Of a stretch of DNA of 63,024 nucleotides, positions 1 to 8,632 are shown piece after piece. The notes beneath the pieces were generated by a model. That model saw only the letters and a list, made by a program, of their open reading frames with translations, was not told the origin of the DNA and searched no databases. This DNA is from Clostridium sp. Lineage in GTDB: Bacteria > Bacillota > Clostridia > Clostridiales > Clostridiaceae. Each line of letters opens with the position of its first letter. The first letter of the stretch is position 1. The stretch spans positions 1-63,024 of the forward strand of contig NZ_JAENWM010000013.1 in NCBI RefSeq assembly GCF_016650035.1, written 5' to 3'. Made by a program: the position numbers and the translations under genes.

Positions 1-141
1 ATTGATAAGTACATTATATATTATAATAATTATAGGTATCAATGGGACTTAAAAAAAATGACCCCTGTACAATACAGAAATCATCTCTTGTCTTGTTAAT
101 CTTCTTTTTTTAGAATGTCCTTGACATAGGTACCAGTTTAT
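1..141. repeat. Left terminal inverted repeat, probable IS end
   Basis: This segment is the reverse complement of 62884-63024 with one mismatch (position 12, C against T). Similarity stops abruptly at position 141 and the flanks are unrelated. The inner edge carries GGTACC followed outward by a TGTCAAGGACA-like motif, which resembles the ends of IS3-family elements; that family assignment is from memory and weak. No transposase is present because the element runs off the window. Confidence 0.85.
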
Positions 142-253
142 TTAAACTTGCTTTTTTCTTTATTTCTGTAAGCTTTTACTATGCAATAGGCTAATGAATA
201 GAATGGTTATTGTATAATATTATTATAAAATTAACATTTTAGATGTTATAATC

Positions 254-282
254 TTGACATTAGTATAAAAGTAATATAAAAT
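254..282 (+). promoter_or_regulatory. Sigma-A promoter for rny
   Basis: A perfect -35 TTGACA (254-259) and a -10 TAAAAT (277-282) are separated by 17 bp, about 120 bp before the rny start. Nothing else was recognised between the terminal repeat and this promoter (142-253). Confidence 0.7.
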
Positions 283-404
283 AAATACAAATACTGGTTT
301 AGTATATAAAAATTATTACAAATTGAATAAATATAACACCTTTTCTAGCTTTCGTATTTACTCTTAAATAAATTCGAAAATAAGTTAAGGAGGTGTTGAT
401 AATC

Positions 405-1961
405 ATGGGAGATATTACAACGGGAACAATTTTAGTAGCTTGTGCTATTTTGATTGTTATTGTGTTTGTTATTTTTGTTGCGATTTATTCTAGAAAAAAT
501 ATATCTCAAGCAAATATATCTGAAGCTGAAAAAGAAGCTAAAAAAATTATTGACGAAAGCGAAAAAGAAGCTGAAACCAAAAAGAAAGAAGCTATTTTAG
601 AAGCCAAAGAAGAAGTTCACAGACTTAGAACTGATTTAGAAAAAGAATCAAGAGAAAGACGTAATGAAGTTCAAAGGTTAGAAAGAAGAAATATCCAAAG
701 AGAAGAATCTTTAGATAAAAAAAGTGACGTGTTAGAGAGAAAAGAAGAAAATCTTAATAAAAAACAACAAGATGTTGAAATGTTAGAAGCTAGTATTAAA
801 GATTTACACACAAAGCAAAGGGAAGAATTAGAAAGATTATCAGGTTTAACATCTGATGAAGCAAAACAAGTTTTATTAGATCAAATTAAAAAAGAAATTA
901 AACATGATGCTGCAGTTATGATTAAAGAAATTGAAACTAAAGCAAAAGAAGAAGCAGATAAAAGAGCAAGGGAAATTATTACTTATGCTATTCAAAGATG
1001 TGCTGCTGACCATGTTGCAGAAACAACAGTTCATGTGGTTTCGCTTCCTAATGATGAGATGAAAGGAAGAATAATTGGCAGAGAGGGTAGAAATATTCGA
1101 ACTCTAGAAACACTTACAGGAGTGGATCTTATAATAGATGATACACCTGAAGCGGTAATCCTTTCAGCATTTGATCCGATAAGGCGTGAAGTTGCAAGAA
1201 TTGCACTTGAGAAGCTAATAGTGGATGGAAGAATTCATCCAGCAAGAATTGAGGAAATGGTAGAAAAAGCTAAAAAAGAAGTTGATAGCGATATTAAAGA
1301 AGAAGGAGAACAAGCAACTTTTGAAACAGGAGTACATGGTCTTCATTCAGAAATTGTTAGGCTACTTGGAAGACTTAAATACAGAACTAGTTATGGTCAA
1401 AATGTATTAAAGCATTCTATAGAAGTTTCATATTTAGCAGGACTTATGGCATCAGAACTTGGAATTGATCCAACACTTGCTAAAAGATGTGGATTACTAC
1501 ATGATATAGGTAAAGCCGTGGATCACGAAGTTGAAGGACCTCATGCACTTATAGGTGCTGAAATAGCCAAAAAACATCATGAATCAGCTAGTGTTGTAAA
1601 TGCTATTGCTGCACATCATGGTGATGTTGAGATACAATCTCTTGAAGCAATACTAGTTCAAGCAGCAGATGCTATATCAGCTGCAAGACCAGGTGCAAGA
1701 AGAGAGACTTTAGAAGCTTACATTAAAAGGTTAGAAAAATTAGAAGAAATTGCAAACTCCTATGAAGGTGTTGAAAAGTCATATGCTATTCAAGCTGGAA
1801 GAGAAGTTAGAATTATGATTAAACCAGATATAATTGATGATGCAGGAGCGGTTGAAATGGCCAGAAATCTAGTTAAGAGAATTGAAAATGAATTAGAATA
1901 TCCAGGCCAAATTAAAGTTAATGTAATCAGAGAAACAAGGGCTATTGATTATGCAAAATAA
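405..1961 (+). CDS. rny: Ribonuclease Y
   Basis: RNase Y is the membrane-anchored endoribonuclease that starts mRNA decay in many Firmicutes. The 518-residue product has one N-terminal transmembrane helix (about residues 5-25), a long charged Lys/Glu-rich coiled coil (about 30-190), a KH RNA-binding domain around [15 protein letters not shown], and an HD phosphohydrolase domain with the metal-binding HD in [12 protein letters not shown]. The start is ATG 405 behind AAGGAGGTG (387-395); upstream GTG and TTG codons in frame overlap that ribosome site. Length and domain order are normal. It has its own sigma-A promoter and a terminator, so it is probably monocistronic. Its usual clostridial upstream neighbour recA is not seen because the terminal repeat intervenes. 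Confidence 0.97.
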   Translation: MGDITTGTILVACAILIVIVFVIFVAIYSRKNISQANISEAEKEAKKIIDESEKEAETKKKEAILEAKEEVHRLRTDLEKESRERRNEVQRLERRNIQREESLDKKSDVLERKEENLNKKQQDVEMLEASIKDLHTKQREELERLSGLTSDEAKQVLLDQIKKEIKHDAAVMIKEIETKAKEEADKRAREIITYAIQRCAADHVAETTVHVVSLPNDEMKGRIIGREGRNIRTLETLTGVDLIIDDTPEAVILSAFDPIRREVARIALEKLIVDGRIHPARIEEMVEKAKKEVDSDIKEEGEQATFETGVHGLHSEIVRLLGRLKYRTSYGQNVLKHSIEVSYLAGLMASELGIDPTLAKRCGLLHDIGKAVDHEVEGPHALIGAEIAKKHHESASVVNAIAAHHGDVEIQSLEAILVQAADAISAARPGARRETLEAYIKRLEKLEEIANSYEGVEKSYAIQAGREVRIMIKPDIIDDAGAVEMARNLVKRIENELEYPGQIKVNVIRETRAIDYAK

Positions 1962-1975
1962 ACTAACATAATATT

Positions 1976-2023
1976 GAATCCTCCTAAATTTTAGGCAATT
2001 TCTGAAATTTAAGAGGATTTTTT
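1976..2023 (+). terminator. rny terminator
   Basis: AATCCTCCTAAATTT pairs with AAATTTAAGAGGATT (one mismatch) and is followed by a T run. The 3' arm overlaps the -35 element of the spoVS promoter. Confidence 0.8.
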
Positions 2024-2040
2024 CTATATTTGTAGAATAG
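2012..2040 (+). promoter_or_regulatory. Sigma-H promoter for spoVS
   Basis: AGAGGATTT (2012-2020), an 11-bp spacer, then GTAGAATAG (2032-2040). This fits the Bacillus sigma-H consensus RnAGGAwWW-N11/12-RnnGAATww with one mismatch. spoVS is a known sigma-H gene in Bacillus. The same -10 core TTTGTAGAATA occurs before spoIIAA at 55852-55862. Confidence 0.7.
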
Positions 2041-2084
2041 TATAAATATAGCATTTAATGTACTAATAGGGGGAATAATATATT

Positions 2085-2345
2085 ATGGAATTATTAAAAG
2101 TTTCAGCAAAATCAAGTCCAAATTCAGTAGCAGGAGCTCTAGCAGGTGTTATTAGAGAAAAGGGAACAGCAGAATTACAAGCAATAGGTGCTGGGGCAAT
2201 TAATCAAGCAGTAAAGGCTATTGCAATAGCGAGAGGGTTTGTTGCACCGATTGGTATCGATTTAGTTTGTATACCTGCATTCACGGATGTTATTATAGAA
2301 GGCGAAGAGAGAACGGCAATTAAGTTAATAATTCAATCTAGATAA
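2085..2345 (+). CDS. spoVS: Stage V sporulation protein S
   Basis: SpoVS is a small Alba-like protein, probably nucleic-acid binding, that is needed for spore coat assembly and core dehydration in Bacillus. The 86-residue product has the family's full length and hallmark segments: an N-terminal LLKVSAKSSPNSVAGALAG, a central AIGAGAINQAVKAIAIARG and a C-terminal TAIKLIIQSR. The ATG at 2085 follows a GGGGGAA-type ribosome site at about 2069. The gene sits alone between the rny terminator, which overlaps its sigma-H promoter, and its own terminator. Expression at the onset of sporulation is therefore expected. Confidence 0.97.
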   Translation: MELLKVSAKSSPNSVAGALAGVIREKGTAELQAIGAGAINQAVKAIAIARGFVAPIGIDLVCIPAFTDVIIEGEERTAIKLIIQSR

Positions 2346-2349
2346 TAAA

Positions 2350-2386
2350 TAAACAGAGAGCTTGAGTGATAAGCCCTCTGTTTTTT
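2350..2386 (+). terminator. spoVS terminator
   Basis: ACAGAGAGCTT pairs with AAGCCCTCTGT (one mismatch), followed by TTTTTT. Confidence 0.8.
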
Positions 2387-2421
2387 AATAGTAAATTGGA
2401 AACTGGGATAAATTCATTCTA

Positions 2422-2450
2422 TTTACATTACAAAAAAAAAATGATATATT
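2422..2450 (+). promoter_or_regulatory. Sigma-A-type promoter for the aminotransferase
   Basis: TTTACA (2422-2427), a 17-bp spacer and TATATT (2445-2450), 43 bp before the ATG at 2493. Confidence 0.5.
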
Positions 2451-2492
2451 TATATAGATCAAAAAAAATATGTGTTCATAGGGGGTAAAAAA

Positions 2493-3689
2493 ATGGTATT
2501 ATCTAAAAAAGCTAAAAGCATATCGTCATCTTTAACATTAGATATAACTGCAAAAGCGAAAAAAATGATGGCTGGTGGTATAGATGTTATAGGATTTGGT
2601 GCAGGTGAACCTGATTTTAATACGCCCCAAAATATAGGAGAAGCAGCTATAAAAGCAATTAATGAGGGAATGACAAAGTATACAGCTACATCAGGTATTA
2701 TAGAACTTAAGAATGCAATAATTCATAAATTTAAAACAGAAAACAACTTAACTTACGAAATAGATCAAATTATAGTTTCAAATGGTGCAAAACAATGCTT
2801 AGCTAATGTTTTTGGAGCTATTTTAAATCCAGGGGATGAGGTTTTAATAGGAGTTCCGTATTGGGTTAGTTACCCTGAATTAGTTAAATTAGCAGATGGA
2901 GTACCTGTCTATGTACCAACAGAAGAAAATAATAATTTTAAATTAACAATTGAAAATCTTATCAAAGTAATAACTTCTAAATCTAAAGCATTAATATTAA
3001 ATAGTCCCAATAACCCTACTGGAACAGTATATTCAAAGGCGGAACTTGTACAAATTGCTGATTTTGCAAAAAAAAATAATTTAATTATAATTTCAGATGA
3101 AATTTATGAAAAATTAATTTATGGAGATAATGAACATATTAGTATAGCTACTCTTTCAGAGGATGCATATGGCAGAACTATTGTAATAAATGGTGTATCT
3201 AAGGCTTATGCTATGACGGGATGGAGAATAGGTTATGCTGCTGGTAGTGCAGAAATAATAGCATTAATGGTAAACATTCAAAGCCATACTACTTCTAATC
3301 CGAATTCCATTGCACAACATGCATCAGTTGCAGCTTTAAGTGGACAACAAGAAGAAATAATAAAAATGGTTGAAGAATTTAGAATAAGAAGAGATTACAT
3401 GGTAGAAAAGATTAATAGCATAGATAATTTATCTTGCGTAAAACCAGAAGGTGCTTTTTACGTTATGGTCAATATATCTAATGTTTTAAATAAATTAGTC
3501 TACGGAAAAGTTATAAGTAATTCAATTCAGTTTTCAGATCTTTTGCTGGAAAAAGAGAAAGTTGCGGTTATACCGGGGATAGCATTTGGAGTTGATAATT
3601 TTGTTAGGATATCTTACGCTACTTCAATGGAAAATATAGAAAATGGACTCCGAAGAATAGCAAGGTTTGTTCATAATATTAAAAATTGA
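2493..3689 (+). CDS. Aspartate/aromatic-type aminotransferase (class I)
   Basis: A PLP-dependent fold-type I aminotransferase of 398 residues, most like bacterial aspartate aminotransferases of the AspC/AatA Ib group. Visible landmarks are the N-terminal FGAGEPDFNTP, LNSPNNPTGT, SDEIYEKLIYG and the PLP-lysine motif VSKAYAMTGWRIGY, with an arginine near the C-terminus (FVRISYATS) for the substrate carboxylate. The probable reaction is L-aspartate plus 2-oxoglutarate to oxaloacetate plus glutamate, but substrate range cannot be read from sequence. The ATG at 2493 is chosen because GGGGGT (2481-2486) precedes it; a GTG at 2472 would extend the protein by seven residues but would place the ribosome site inside the gene. 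Confidence 0.9.
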   Translation: MVLSKKAKSISSSLTLDITAKAKKMMAGGIDVIGFGAGEPDFNTPQNIGEAAIKAINEGMTKYTATSGIIELKNAIIHKFKTENNLTYEIDQIIVSNGAKQCLANVFGAILNPGDEVLIGVPYWVSYPELVKLADGVPVYVPTEENNNFKLTIENLIKVITSKSKALILNSPNNPTGTVYSKAELVQIADFAKKNNLIIISDEIYEKLIYGDNEHISIATLSEDAYGRTIVINGVSKAYAMTGWRIGYAAGSAEIIALMVNIQSHTTSNPNSIAQHASVAALSGQQEEIIKMVEEFRIRRDYMVEKINSIDNLSCVKPEGAFYVMVNISNVLNKLVYGKVISNSIQFSDLLLEKEKVAVIPGIAFGVDNFVRISYATSMENIENGLRRIARFVHNIKN

Positions 3690-3714
3690 TTTACATAATT
3701 TTTAATGATATTAT
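3686..3714 (+). promoter_or_regulatory. Promoter candidate for the HPr gene
   Basis: TTGATT (3686-3691), a 17-bp spacer and TATTAT (3709-3714). The -35 overlaps the stop codon of the preceding aminotransferase. In AT-rich DNA this is only suggestive. Confidence 0.4.
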
Positions 3715-3783
3715 TATAGTATGAATTAATATAAGCTGTTAAATATTAATTCATGCTATTATAAAAGATTGAGGTGAAGTGAA

Positions 3784-4044
3784 TTGGTAACAAAAGAAAT
3801 TATGGTTATTAATCCTAAGGGACTACATGCAAGACCAGCTACATTATTAGTAAGAAAAGCTTCTTCTTTTAAATCAGATATAAGTATAGAATATATGGGC
3901 AAAAGGGCTAATATTAAGAGCTTAATAGGTATTCTATCTTTAGGAGTTGGTCCTAATAACATTGTAAACGTTATAACTAATGGTGTTGATGAACAATTAG
4001 CATTAGAAGGGATAATAAATCTGATTAAAGAATTAAAGGAATAA
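3784..4044 (+). CDS. ptsH: HPr phosphocarrier protein of the PTS
   Basis: HPr carries phosphate from enzyme I to the sugar-specific EIIA proteins in the cytoplasm. This 86-residue protein has the catalytic His15 in GLHARPA and a serine exactly at position 46 in NIKSLIGIL, the site used by HPr kinase for catabolite control. It is therefore a genuine dual-phosphorylation HPr and not a Crh, which lacks His15. The start is TTG 3784 behind GAGGTGA (3771-3777). No ptsI lies next to it, which is common in clostridia where ptsH stands alone. A strong terminator follows at once. Confidence 0.93.
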   Translation: MVTKEIMVINPKGLHARPATLLVRKASSFKSDISIEYMGKRANIKSLIGILSLGVGPNNIVNVITNGVDEQLALEGIINLIKELKE

Positions 4045-4058
4045 TTATGGCCTGTACG

Positions 4059-4099
4059 TTTTAAAAAGCTGCTAACTTATTGTTTGCAGCTTTTTAAAA
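4059..4099 (+). terminator. ptsH terminator
   Basis: A perfect 14-bp stem: TTTTAAAAAGCTGC (4059-4072) pairs with GCAGCTTTTTAAAA (4086-4099), with a 13-nt loop. Confidence 0.8.
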
Positions 4100-4135
4100 T
4101 GTATACGTAGGAGCAGTTACTAAAGGAGAATATAT

Positions 4136-5113
4136 ATGTTAAATAAACTTATACAACCTACTCGTAATTCAGATGTAATTATAGATAACAAACACTTTAT
4201 ATGGTATTTTCTAGAGATTAAAGCCAGGAAAAGTGTTTACACTTCCAAGAGCTATGAACGTGATATAAAAGATTTCTTTTGCGTTCAATCTATTTGTGAT
4301 ATAACAATGGAAGATATTAAGAAAGTGTCGTTAATACATACACAGAATTTTATAATAGGATTAATAGATAAAAATATGTCATCGGCTACTATAAATAGAA
4401 AAATATCATCACTTAGTGCATTGTATAAGTGGATATTAAAGTATCAAGACAATTCTACAGGTGTATATATAATTAAATATAATCCATTCGGAAACCTGAA
4501 GGAAGAAAGACCGGTTATTAATAACGTGGAAACAGAGTTTCTAACAAAAGATGAGTGTAAAATTTTAATAAATAGTATAGATACATCTACTATATTAGGA
4601 CATAGAAATAAAACTATATTAGTACTGGCTTTAACCACTGCACTAAGAAAATCTGAGATTATAAATATTAAACTAAAGCATATTACTTCGCATACGAGTT
4701 ATGATGTAGTAAAAGTAATTAGAAAAGGGGGTAAAGAGGATATAGTAAAACTTCAAAAAAATGTTCTTGCTATGATTAATGAATATATTCTGCTTACTAA
4801 AAGAAATAAGATATCTAACGCTGAGGAGTATTTATTCATTGGTCACTCAACTAATGGAAAAAACAAAGAAAAATTAGATGCAAGTACATTAAATTACATG
4901 ATAAAAAAAGTATGTAGGAATGCTGGTATAGAAAAAAAATTGCGGGTTCATTCTACTAGACATACAGCTATTACACTAGCAATTTTAGCAGGGGCTACGG
5001 TAGAGAAAGTTAGAGATTTTGCTGCACATAAGAATTTAGCTACAACGAATAGATATATTCACTCGATAGATAAGTTGAAAAATAATGCTGGAGATTTGAT
5101 TGATCTATTTTGA
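4136..5113 (+). CDS. Tyrosine recombinase / phage-integrase family protein
   Basis: A 325-residue XerC/D-like site-specific recombinase. The N-terminal SAM-like core-binding domain (about residues 20-115) carries the typical TINRKISSLSALYKWI segment. The catalytic domain has the first Arg in TTALRKSEIINIKL, the HxxR box in VHSTRHTAITLAI, the second His in AAHKNLATTNRY and the nucleophilic Tyr in that last motif (about residue 310). All catalytic residues are present, so it is probably active. The ATG at 4136 follows AAGGAG (4123-4128). It has no dif site, excisionase or phage genes beside it. It could be a relic of a mobile element whose other genes are gone, or an orphan Xer-like housekeeping recombinase. 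Confidence 0.88.
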   Translation: MLNKLIQPTRNSDVIIDNKHFIWYFLEIKARKSVYTSKSYERDIKDFFCVQSICDITMEDIKKVSLIHTQNFIIGLIDKNMSSATINRKISSLSALYKWILKYQDNSTGVYIIKYNPFGNLKEERPVINNVETEFLTKDECKILINSIDTSTILGHRNKTILVLALTTALRKSEIINIKLKHITSHTSYDVVKVIRKGGKEDIVKLQKNVLAMINEYILLTKRNKISNAEEYLFIGHSTNGKNKEKLDASTLNYMIKKVCRNAGIEKKLRVHSTRHTAITLAILAGATVEKVRDFAAHKNLATTNRYIHSIDKLKNNAGDLIDLF

Positions 5114-5175
5114 AATGTTGAACAATATTGGTTTTAGAAGTAGAATTAACCTAAAGAAAAACATAGGAGGAAAAG

Positions 5176-6420
5176 ATGAAAATAGGATATGCATGTATAC
5201 CACTTACAACAAATGCAAGAACAAATAGAAGATTAATGCTCAAAAACTTTTCTGAAATTATGTTTTTAGAGGTATTAGAGCAAAACCTAATAGACTTAAG
5301 AGAAATATTAGAAAATAATGAGAAGTTCAATATAAAATTATTTAGAATAAGCTCGGATATAGTTCCCTTAGGGAGCCATAGTATTAATGAAATTCCATGG
5401 CATACGGTTTTTAAAAATGAATTGTGTGAAATAGGAGAATATATAAAAAAGTGTGGCATGAGGGTGTCTATGCATCCAGGCCAGTATACAGTACTTAATG
5501 CAGAAAAAGAAGATATTGTAGCAAAAGCAATTAAAGATTTGGAATATCATGCTAGATTTCTAGACTCCCTAGGTGTGGATGGGAGTAATAAGATAATACT
5601 GCATATTGGTGGTGCTTACGGTGATAAGGATGCTGCCATAAATAGGTTTGTTGAAAATTTTAAAAGATTGCCACTTTCAGTAAGAAATAGGCTTGTCATT
5701 GAAAATGATGATAGAATATTCAATATTGAAGACCTGATTTTTGTAAGTAATAAAATCAATATTCCAGTAATATTTGATAATCTTCACCATGAGTGTAATC
5801 ATGAAATAGAGTTGCCTATAAAAGAAATAATGAATAAGATAGCAAAAACATGGAATAAAAAAGATGGTAATATAAAAGTTCATTATAGTCAACAAAATTT
5901 GCAAAAACATTTAGGGGCTCATTCAACTTCTATAACAGGTAAGAAATTTCTGAGATACTATGAAGAGGTTAAAGATTTTAATATTGATATTATGCTGGAA
6001 GTAAAAGATAAGGATATTTCCGCTATAAAATGTAATCTTTTAGTTAGTAATATGAAAAGCAAATTAAAACATGTAACTATTGAAAAACAGTGGGCGAAAT
6101 ATAAATATCTACTGATGGAAAGAAATTATAAATATTATAAAGAGTGTAGCCGCATTGTAAAAGAAAATTGTAGTATTCAGGAATTTTACGAGTATATAGA
6201 TGAAATAATGAAACTTGATGTAGAGGATGGAAGTTTTATTAATACTGCAGAACACGTTTGGGGATATGTAAAAAATAATGCTTCTGAGAAAGAACAAATG
6301 CATTTCAAAAAAAATATTTCTGATATGGAACATAAAGGGAAAGTTAAGATTTATCTGAAAAAATTATGTGACAAGTATAATGCTGAATATATGATTGACT
6401 CGTATTACTTTTACTATTAA
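5176..6420 (+). CDS. uvsE: UV damage endonuclease (UVDE)
   Basis: UvsE/UVDE nicks DNA 5' of cyclobutane dimers, 6-4 photoproducts and abasic sites and starts alternative excision repair. The protein opens with MKIGYACIPLTTNARTNRR and carries family blocks such as MRVSMHPGQYTVLNA, KIILHIGGAYGDK, NRLVIENDDR, IPVIFDNLHHECNH and DIMLEVKDKDISA; these supply the His, Glu and Asp ligands of the TIM-barrel metal site. At 414 residues it is about 90 longer than the usual core of roughly 320, with an extra lysine-rich C-terminal region after residue 300 that I do not recognise. The start ATG follows AGGAGG. It lies in an accessory-looking block between an integrase and a broken hutD. Spore-formers often carry it. 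Confidence 0.93.
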   Translation: MKIGYACIPLTTNARTNRRLMLKNFSEIMFLEVLEQNLIDLREILENNEKFNIKLFRISSDIVPLGSHSINEIPWHTVFKNELCEIGEYIKKCGMRVSMHPGQYTVLNAEKEDIVAKAIKDLEYHARFLDSLGVDGSNKIILHIGGAYGDKDAAINRFVENFKRLPLSVRNRLVIENDDRIFNIEDLIFVSNKINIPVIFDNLHHECNHEIELPIKEIMNKIAKTWNKKDGNIKVHYSQQNLQKHLGAHSTSITGKKFLRYYEEVKDFNIDIMLEVKDKDISAIKCNLLVSNMKSKLKHVTIEKQWAKYKYLLMERNYKYYKECSRIVKENCSIQEFYEYIDEIMKLDVEDGSFINTAEHVWGYVKNNASEKEQMHFKKNISDMEHKGKVKIYLKKLCDKYNAEYMIDSYYFYY

Positions 6421-6442
6421 TACTAGCATGGGGGATTTAAAA

Positions 6443-6753
6443 ATGTTCTACAAAATAGAAAAAATTAGAAAAAATCCACATAAAACAAGTGTATGGTCAG
6501 GCGGTACAACAACTGAACTTTACATTCATCCAAAAGGTTCAATTTATAGTGAGCATGATTTTAATTGGAGGCTTAGTTCCGCAGTGGTTGAAGTAGAACG
6601 CTCTATATTTACACCTCTGCAAGGAATAACTAGGCTTGTTATGATTATGAAGGGGAAGTGCGTCTTTGCCATGAAGGCAACCATAAGGCTAATCTAAAAG
6701 CATATGAGAAGGATAACTTTAATGGAGAGTGGGCAACAAACAATATTTTATAA
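6443..6753 (+). pseudogene. hutD: hutD/Ves-family relic, frameshifted and truncated
   Basis: The first frame, ATG 6443 behind GGGGAT, encodes an N-terminal HutD segment with KTSVWSGGTTTELYIHPKG and FNWRLSSAVVEVERSIFT, reading up to MIMKG. It then falls out of frame and stops at 6697. Adding one G to the G4 run near 6652-6655 restores the expected continuation (EVRLCHEGNHKANLKAYEKD, then NFNGEW), which reads to a stop at 6753. The family is about 185-200 residues long, so the last 40-50% is missing as well. HutD is a cupin-like protein linked to histidine utilisation; a hut operon without hutD lies 43 kb away at 49312-53742. The call of frameshift plus 3' truncation rests on my recall of the family sequence. 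Confidence 0.8.
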
Positions 6754-6769
6754 ATAAAGGAGGAAAAGC

Positions 6770-7537
6770 ATGAAGAAATTGGATTGGCGTGTGAAATTTT
6801 CTGCATTATTAATATTTTCATCAATATTATTATATTCTTTTCACTATATTGTGTTTAAAGATGCTCATCATTTATTTATATTTTTAGTAGGTGAATTAGC
6901 GTTTATACCTATAGAGGTTTTATTGGTAACGTTAGTTATTGACAGAGTTATTAAAGAAAGAGAAATTGAGATCTTATTAGAAAAACTTAATTTAATAATA
7001 GGTGTATTTTTTAATGAAGTAGGAACTACTATTTTAAAAAGCTGTACATTAATTGATCCTCATGTAGATAAAATAGCGAATTTTTTAATAGTTGAGCCTA
7101 GTTGGGAAGAAAGGGATTTCAAAGAAGCATTAGAAAAATGTAAAAATTATGATTATCAAATTGAGTTTGATAAAGTAGATTTAGATAAAATCAGAGAATT
7201 TCTTTTATCTAAAAGGGAATTTTTAATGAAATTATTAGAAAATCCAAATCTACTTGAGCATGAAACTTTCACACATTTATTAACTGCAGTTTTTCATTTA
7301 GAAGATGAGCTATCTTCTAGAAATTTATCAGAACTACGGGATGATGAAAAAGAACATTTAGAAGTTGATATAAAAAGAGTATATGGAGCAATTGTAAGCC
7401 AATGGCTTTTGTATATGAAACATCTAAAAAACACTTTTCCATATTTATTTGTTACAGCGATGTCAAATAATCCTTTTGACAAAAGAAACAAAGAACAAAT
7501 AGAAAAATATATTAAGCTTACCTATTACAGTAAATAA
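6770..7537 (+). CDS. Conserved membrane protein of unknown function
   Basis: I do not recognise this 255-residue protein as a characterised family. It begins with a charged MKKLDWRVKFS and has two hydrophobic helices (about residues 11-28 and 34-60). A long soluble helical part follows, rich in Glu/Lys/Leu with spaced aromatic residues. The layout suggests an inner-membrane anchor with a cytoplasmic helical domain. The start follows an AAAGGAGG ribosome site at about 6756-6763. It stands alone, with no shared operon visible. Possible roles such as a sensor or a stress-linked membrane protein are speculation. Confidence 0.75.
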   Translation: MKKLDWRVKFSALLIFSSILLYSFHYIVFKDAHHLFIFLVGELAFIPIEVLLVTLVIDRVIKEREIEILLEKLNLIIGVFFNEVGTTILKSCTLIDPHVDKIANFLIVEPSWEERDFKEALEKCKNYDYQIEFDKVDLDKIREFLLSKREFLMKLLENPNLLEHETFTHLLTAVFHLEDELSSRNLSELRDDEKEHLEVDIKRVYGAIVSQWLLYMKHLKNTFPYLFVTAMSNNPFDKRNKEQIEKYIKLTYYSK

Positions 7538-7652
7538 ACTTTCATTTAAGAAATATCACGTTCCTAGACAAAATTCTGTACATTTGTTTGTATAAATTCT
7601 ACTTTTGTTGTCAATAATTTAAAAAAGTTATTAAACATAAAGGAGAGATATT

Positions 7653-7982
7653 ATGAATAATGTATCATTAATAGGAAGAATAACAAAAGATTTAGAACTT
7701 AAAGAGTATAACGAAGGTAAAGGGTTTTATACTAGATTCACATTGGCAATTGATAGAACACCACGTAAGGATTCGCAACCTGAAGCAGATTTTATAAGCG
7801 TTATGGTTTGGAATGCACTAGCTGAAACAATGTGCAAATATTTAGGTAAAGGAAGACAAATTGCTATAACCGGTAAACTTTGTAGCAGTAGCTACACAGA
7901 TAAAGAGGGAAACAAAAAATATAGTATGGAAGTTGTAGCTGAAGATTTTAAATTCTTAGATAAAAAGAAAGAAATAGTTTAA
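7653..7982 (+). CDS. ssb: Short single-stranded DNA-binding protein
   Basis: A 109-residue OB-fold SSB: MNNVSLIGRITKDLEL, FTLAID, DFISVMVWNALAETMCKYLGKGRQIAITGKL and the closing YSMEVVAEDFKFL segment are typical. It ends in FLDKKKEIV, so the flexible linker and the acidic C-terminal tip (DDDIPF type) that recruits repair and replication proteins are missing. That makes it a secondary, minimal SSB like Bacillus SsbB/YwpH and not the replicative one. Those paralogues act in competence or plasmid biology, which fits an accessory location; its role here is inferred. It has a clear AAAGGAGAG ribosome site and appears monocistronic. Confidence 0.92.
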   Translation: MNNVSLIGRITKDLELKEYNEGKGFYTRFTLAIDRTPRKDSQPEADFISVMVWNALAETMCKYLGKGRQIAITGKLCSSSYTDKEGNKKYSMEVVAEDFKFLDKKKEIV

Positions 7983-8064
7983 ATTATTTTATAGGATTAG
8001 ATAAAAAAGAATGCATTTGTAGTAATATATATATGTACTGATTTATATAATATGGAGGTGCATT

Positions 8065-8544
8065 ATGAAGAATATTGTTGTAGCAGGAGGATGTTTTTGG
8101 GGTGTGGAAGCTTACATGTCAAGAATAGAAGGCATCATTAAAACTGCGGTTGGGTATGCCAATGGTAAAGTTAAGGAGCCCACATATAATGAGGTTTGTG
8201 AAGGAAACACAGGTCATGCAGAAGCCTGCTTAATAAGTTATGATGAAGAAATAGTATCACTAGAAAAGATATTAAATAAGTTTTGGGGAATTATAGATCC
8301 TACGGTTTCTAATAGACAAGGGCCGGATATAGGTAGCCAATATAGAAGTGGTATTTATTATACTGATAAATTGGATTTAGACATTATATTAAAAACTAGA
8401 GATGAAGTCCAAAGCAGGCATAATAAGACAATAGTTACAGAGATACAACCTCTATCATGTTTTTATGATGCTGAAGATTATCATCAAAAGTATCTACAAA
8501 GAAATCCTGGAGGCTACTGTCACGTCAATCTAAATAATGATTAA
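8065..8544 (+). CDS. msrA: Peptide-methionine (S)-S-oxide reductase
   Basis: MsrA reduces methionine-S-sulfoxide in proteins and free form, using thioredoxin, to repair oxidative damage. The 159-residue protein has the catalytic Cys10 in the invariant [11 protein letters not shown] motif and the family blocks [19 protein letters not shown] and QYRSGIYY. It ends in [17 protein letters not shown] followed by a short tail. A further cysteine lies in [14 protein letters not shown]. There is no fused MsrB domain and no neighbouring msrB. The ATG follows TGGAGGTG. Confidence 0.96.
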   Translation: MKNIVVAGGCFWGVEAYMSRIEGIIKTAVGYANGKVKEPTYNEVCEGNTGHAEACLISYDEEIVSLEKILNKFWGIIDPTVSNRQGPDIGSQYRSGIYYTDKLDLDIILKTRDEVQSRHNKTIVTEIQPLSCFYDAEDYHQKYLQRNPGGYCHVNLNND

Positions 8545-8582
8545 GAATTAAGTTATAATAAAAATTTAATGATTTGAAGCTT

Positions 8583-8613
8583 GAAAACTCCTTGGTTATC
8601 CAAGGGGTTTTTT
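8583..8613 (+). terminator. msrA terminator
   Basis: AACTCCTTGG pairs with CCAAGGGGTT (one G-T type mismatch) around a TTAT loop, followed by a T run. Confidence 0.8.
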
Positions 8614-8632
8614 AAAAGTCAATTTAAACTAT

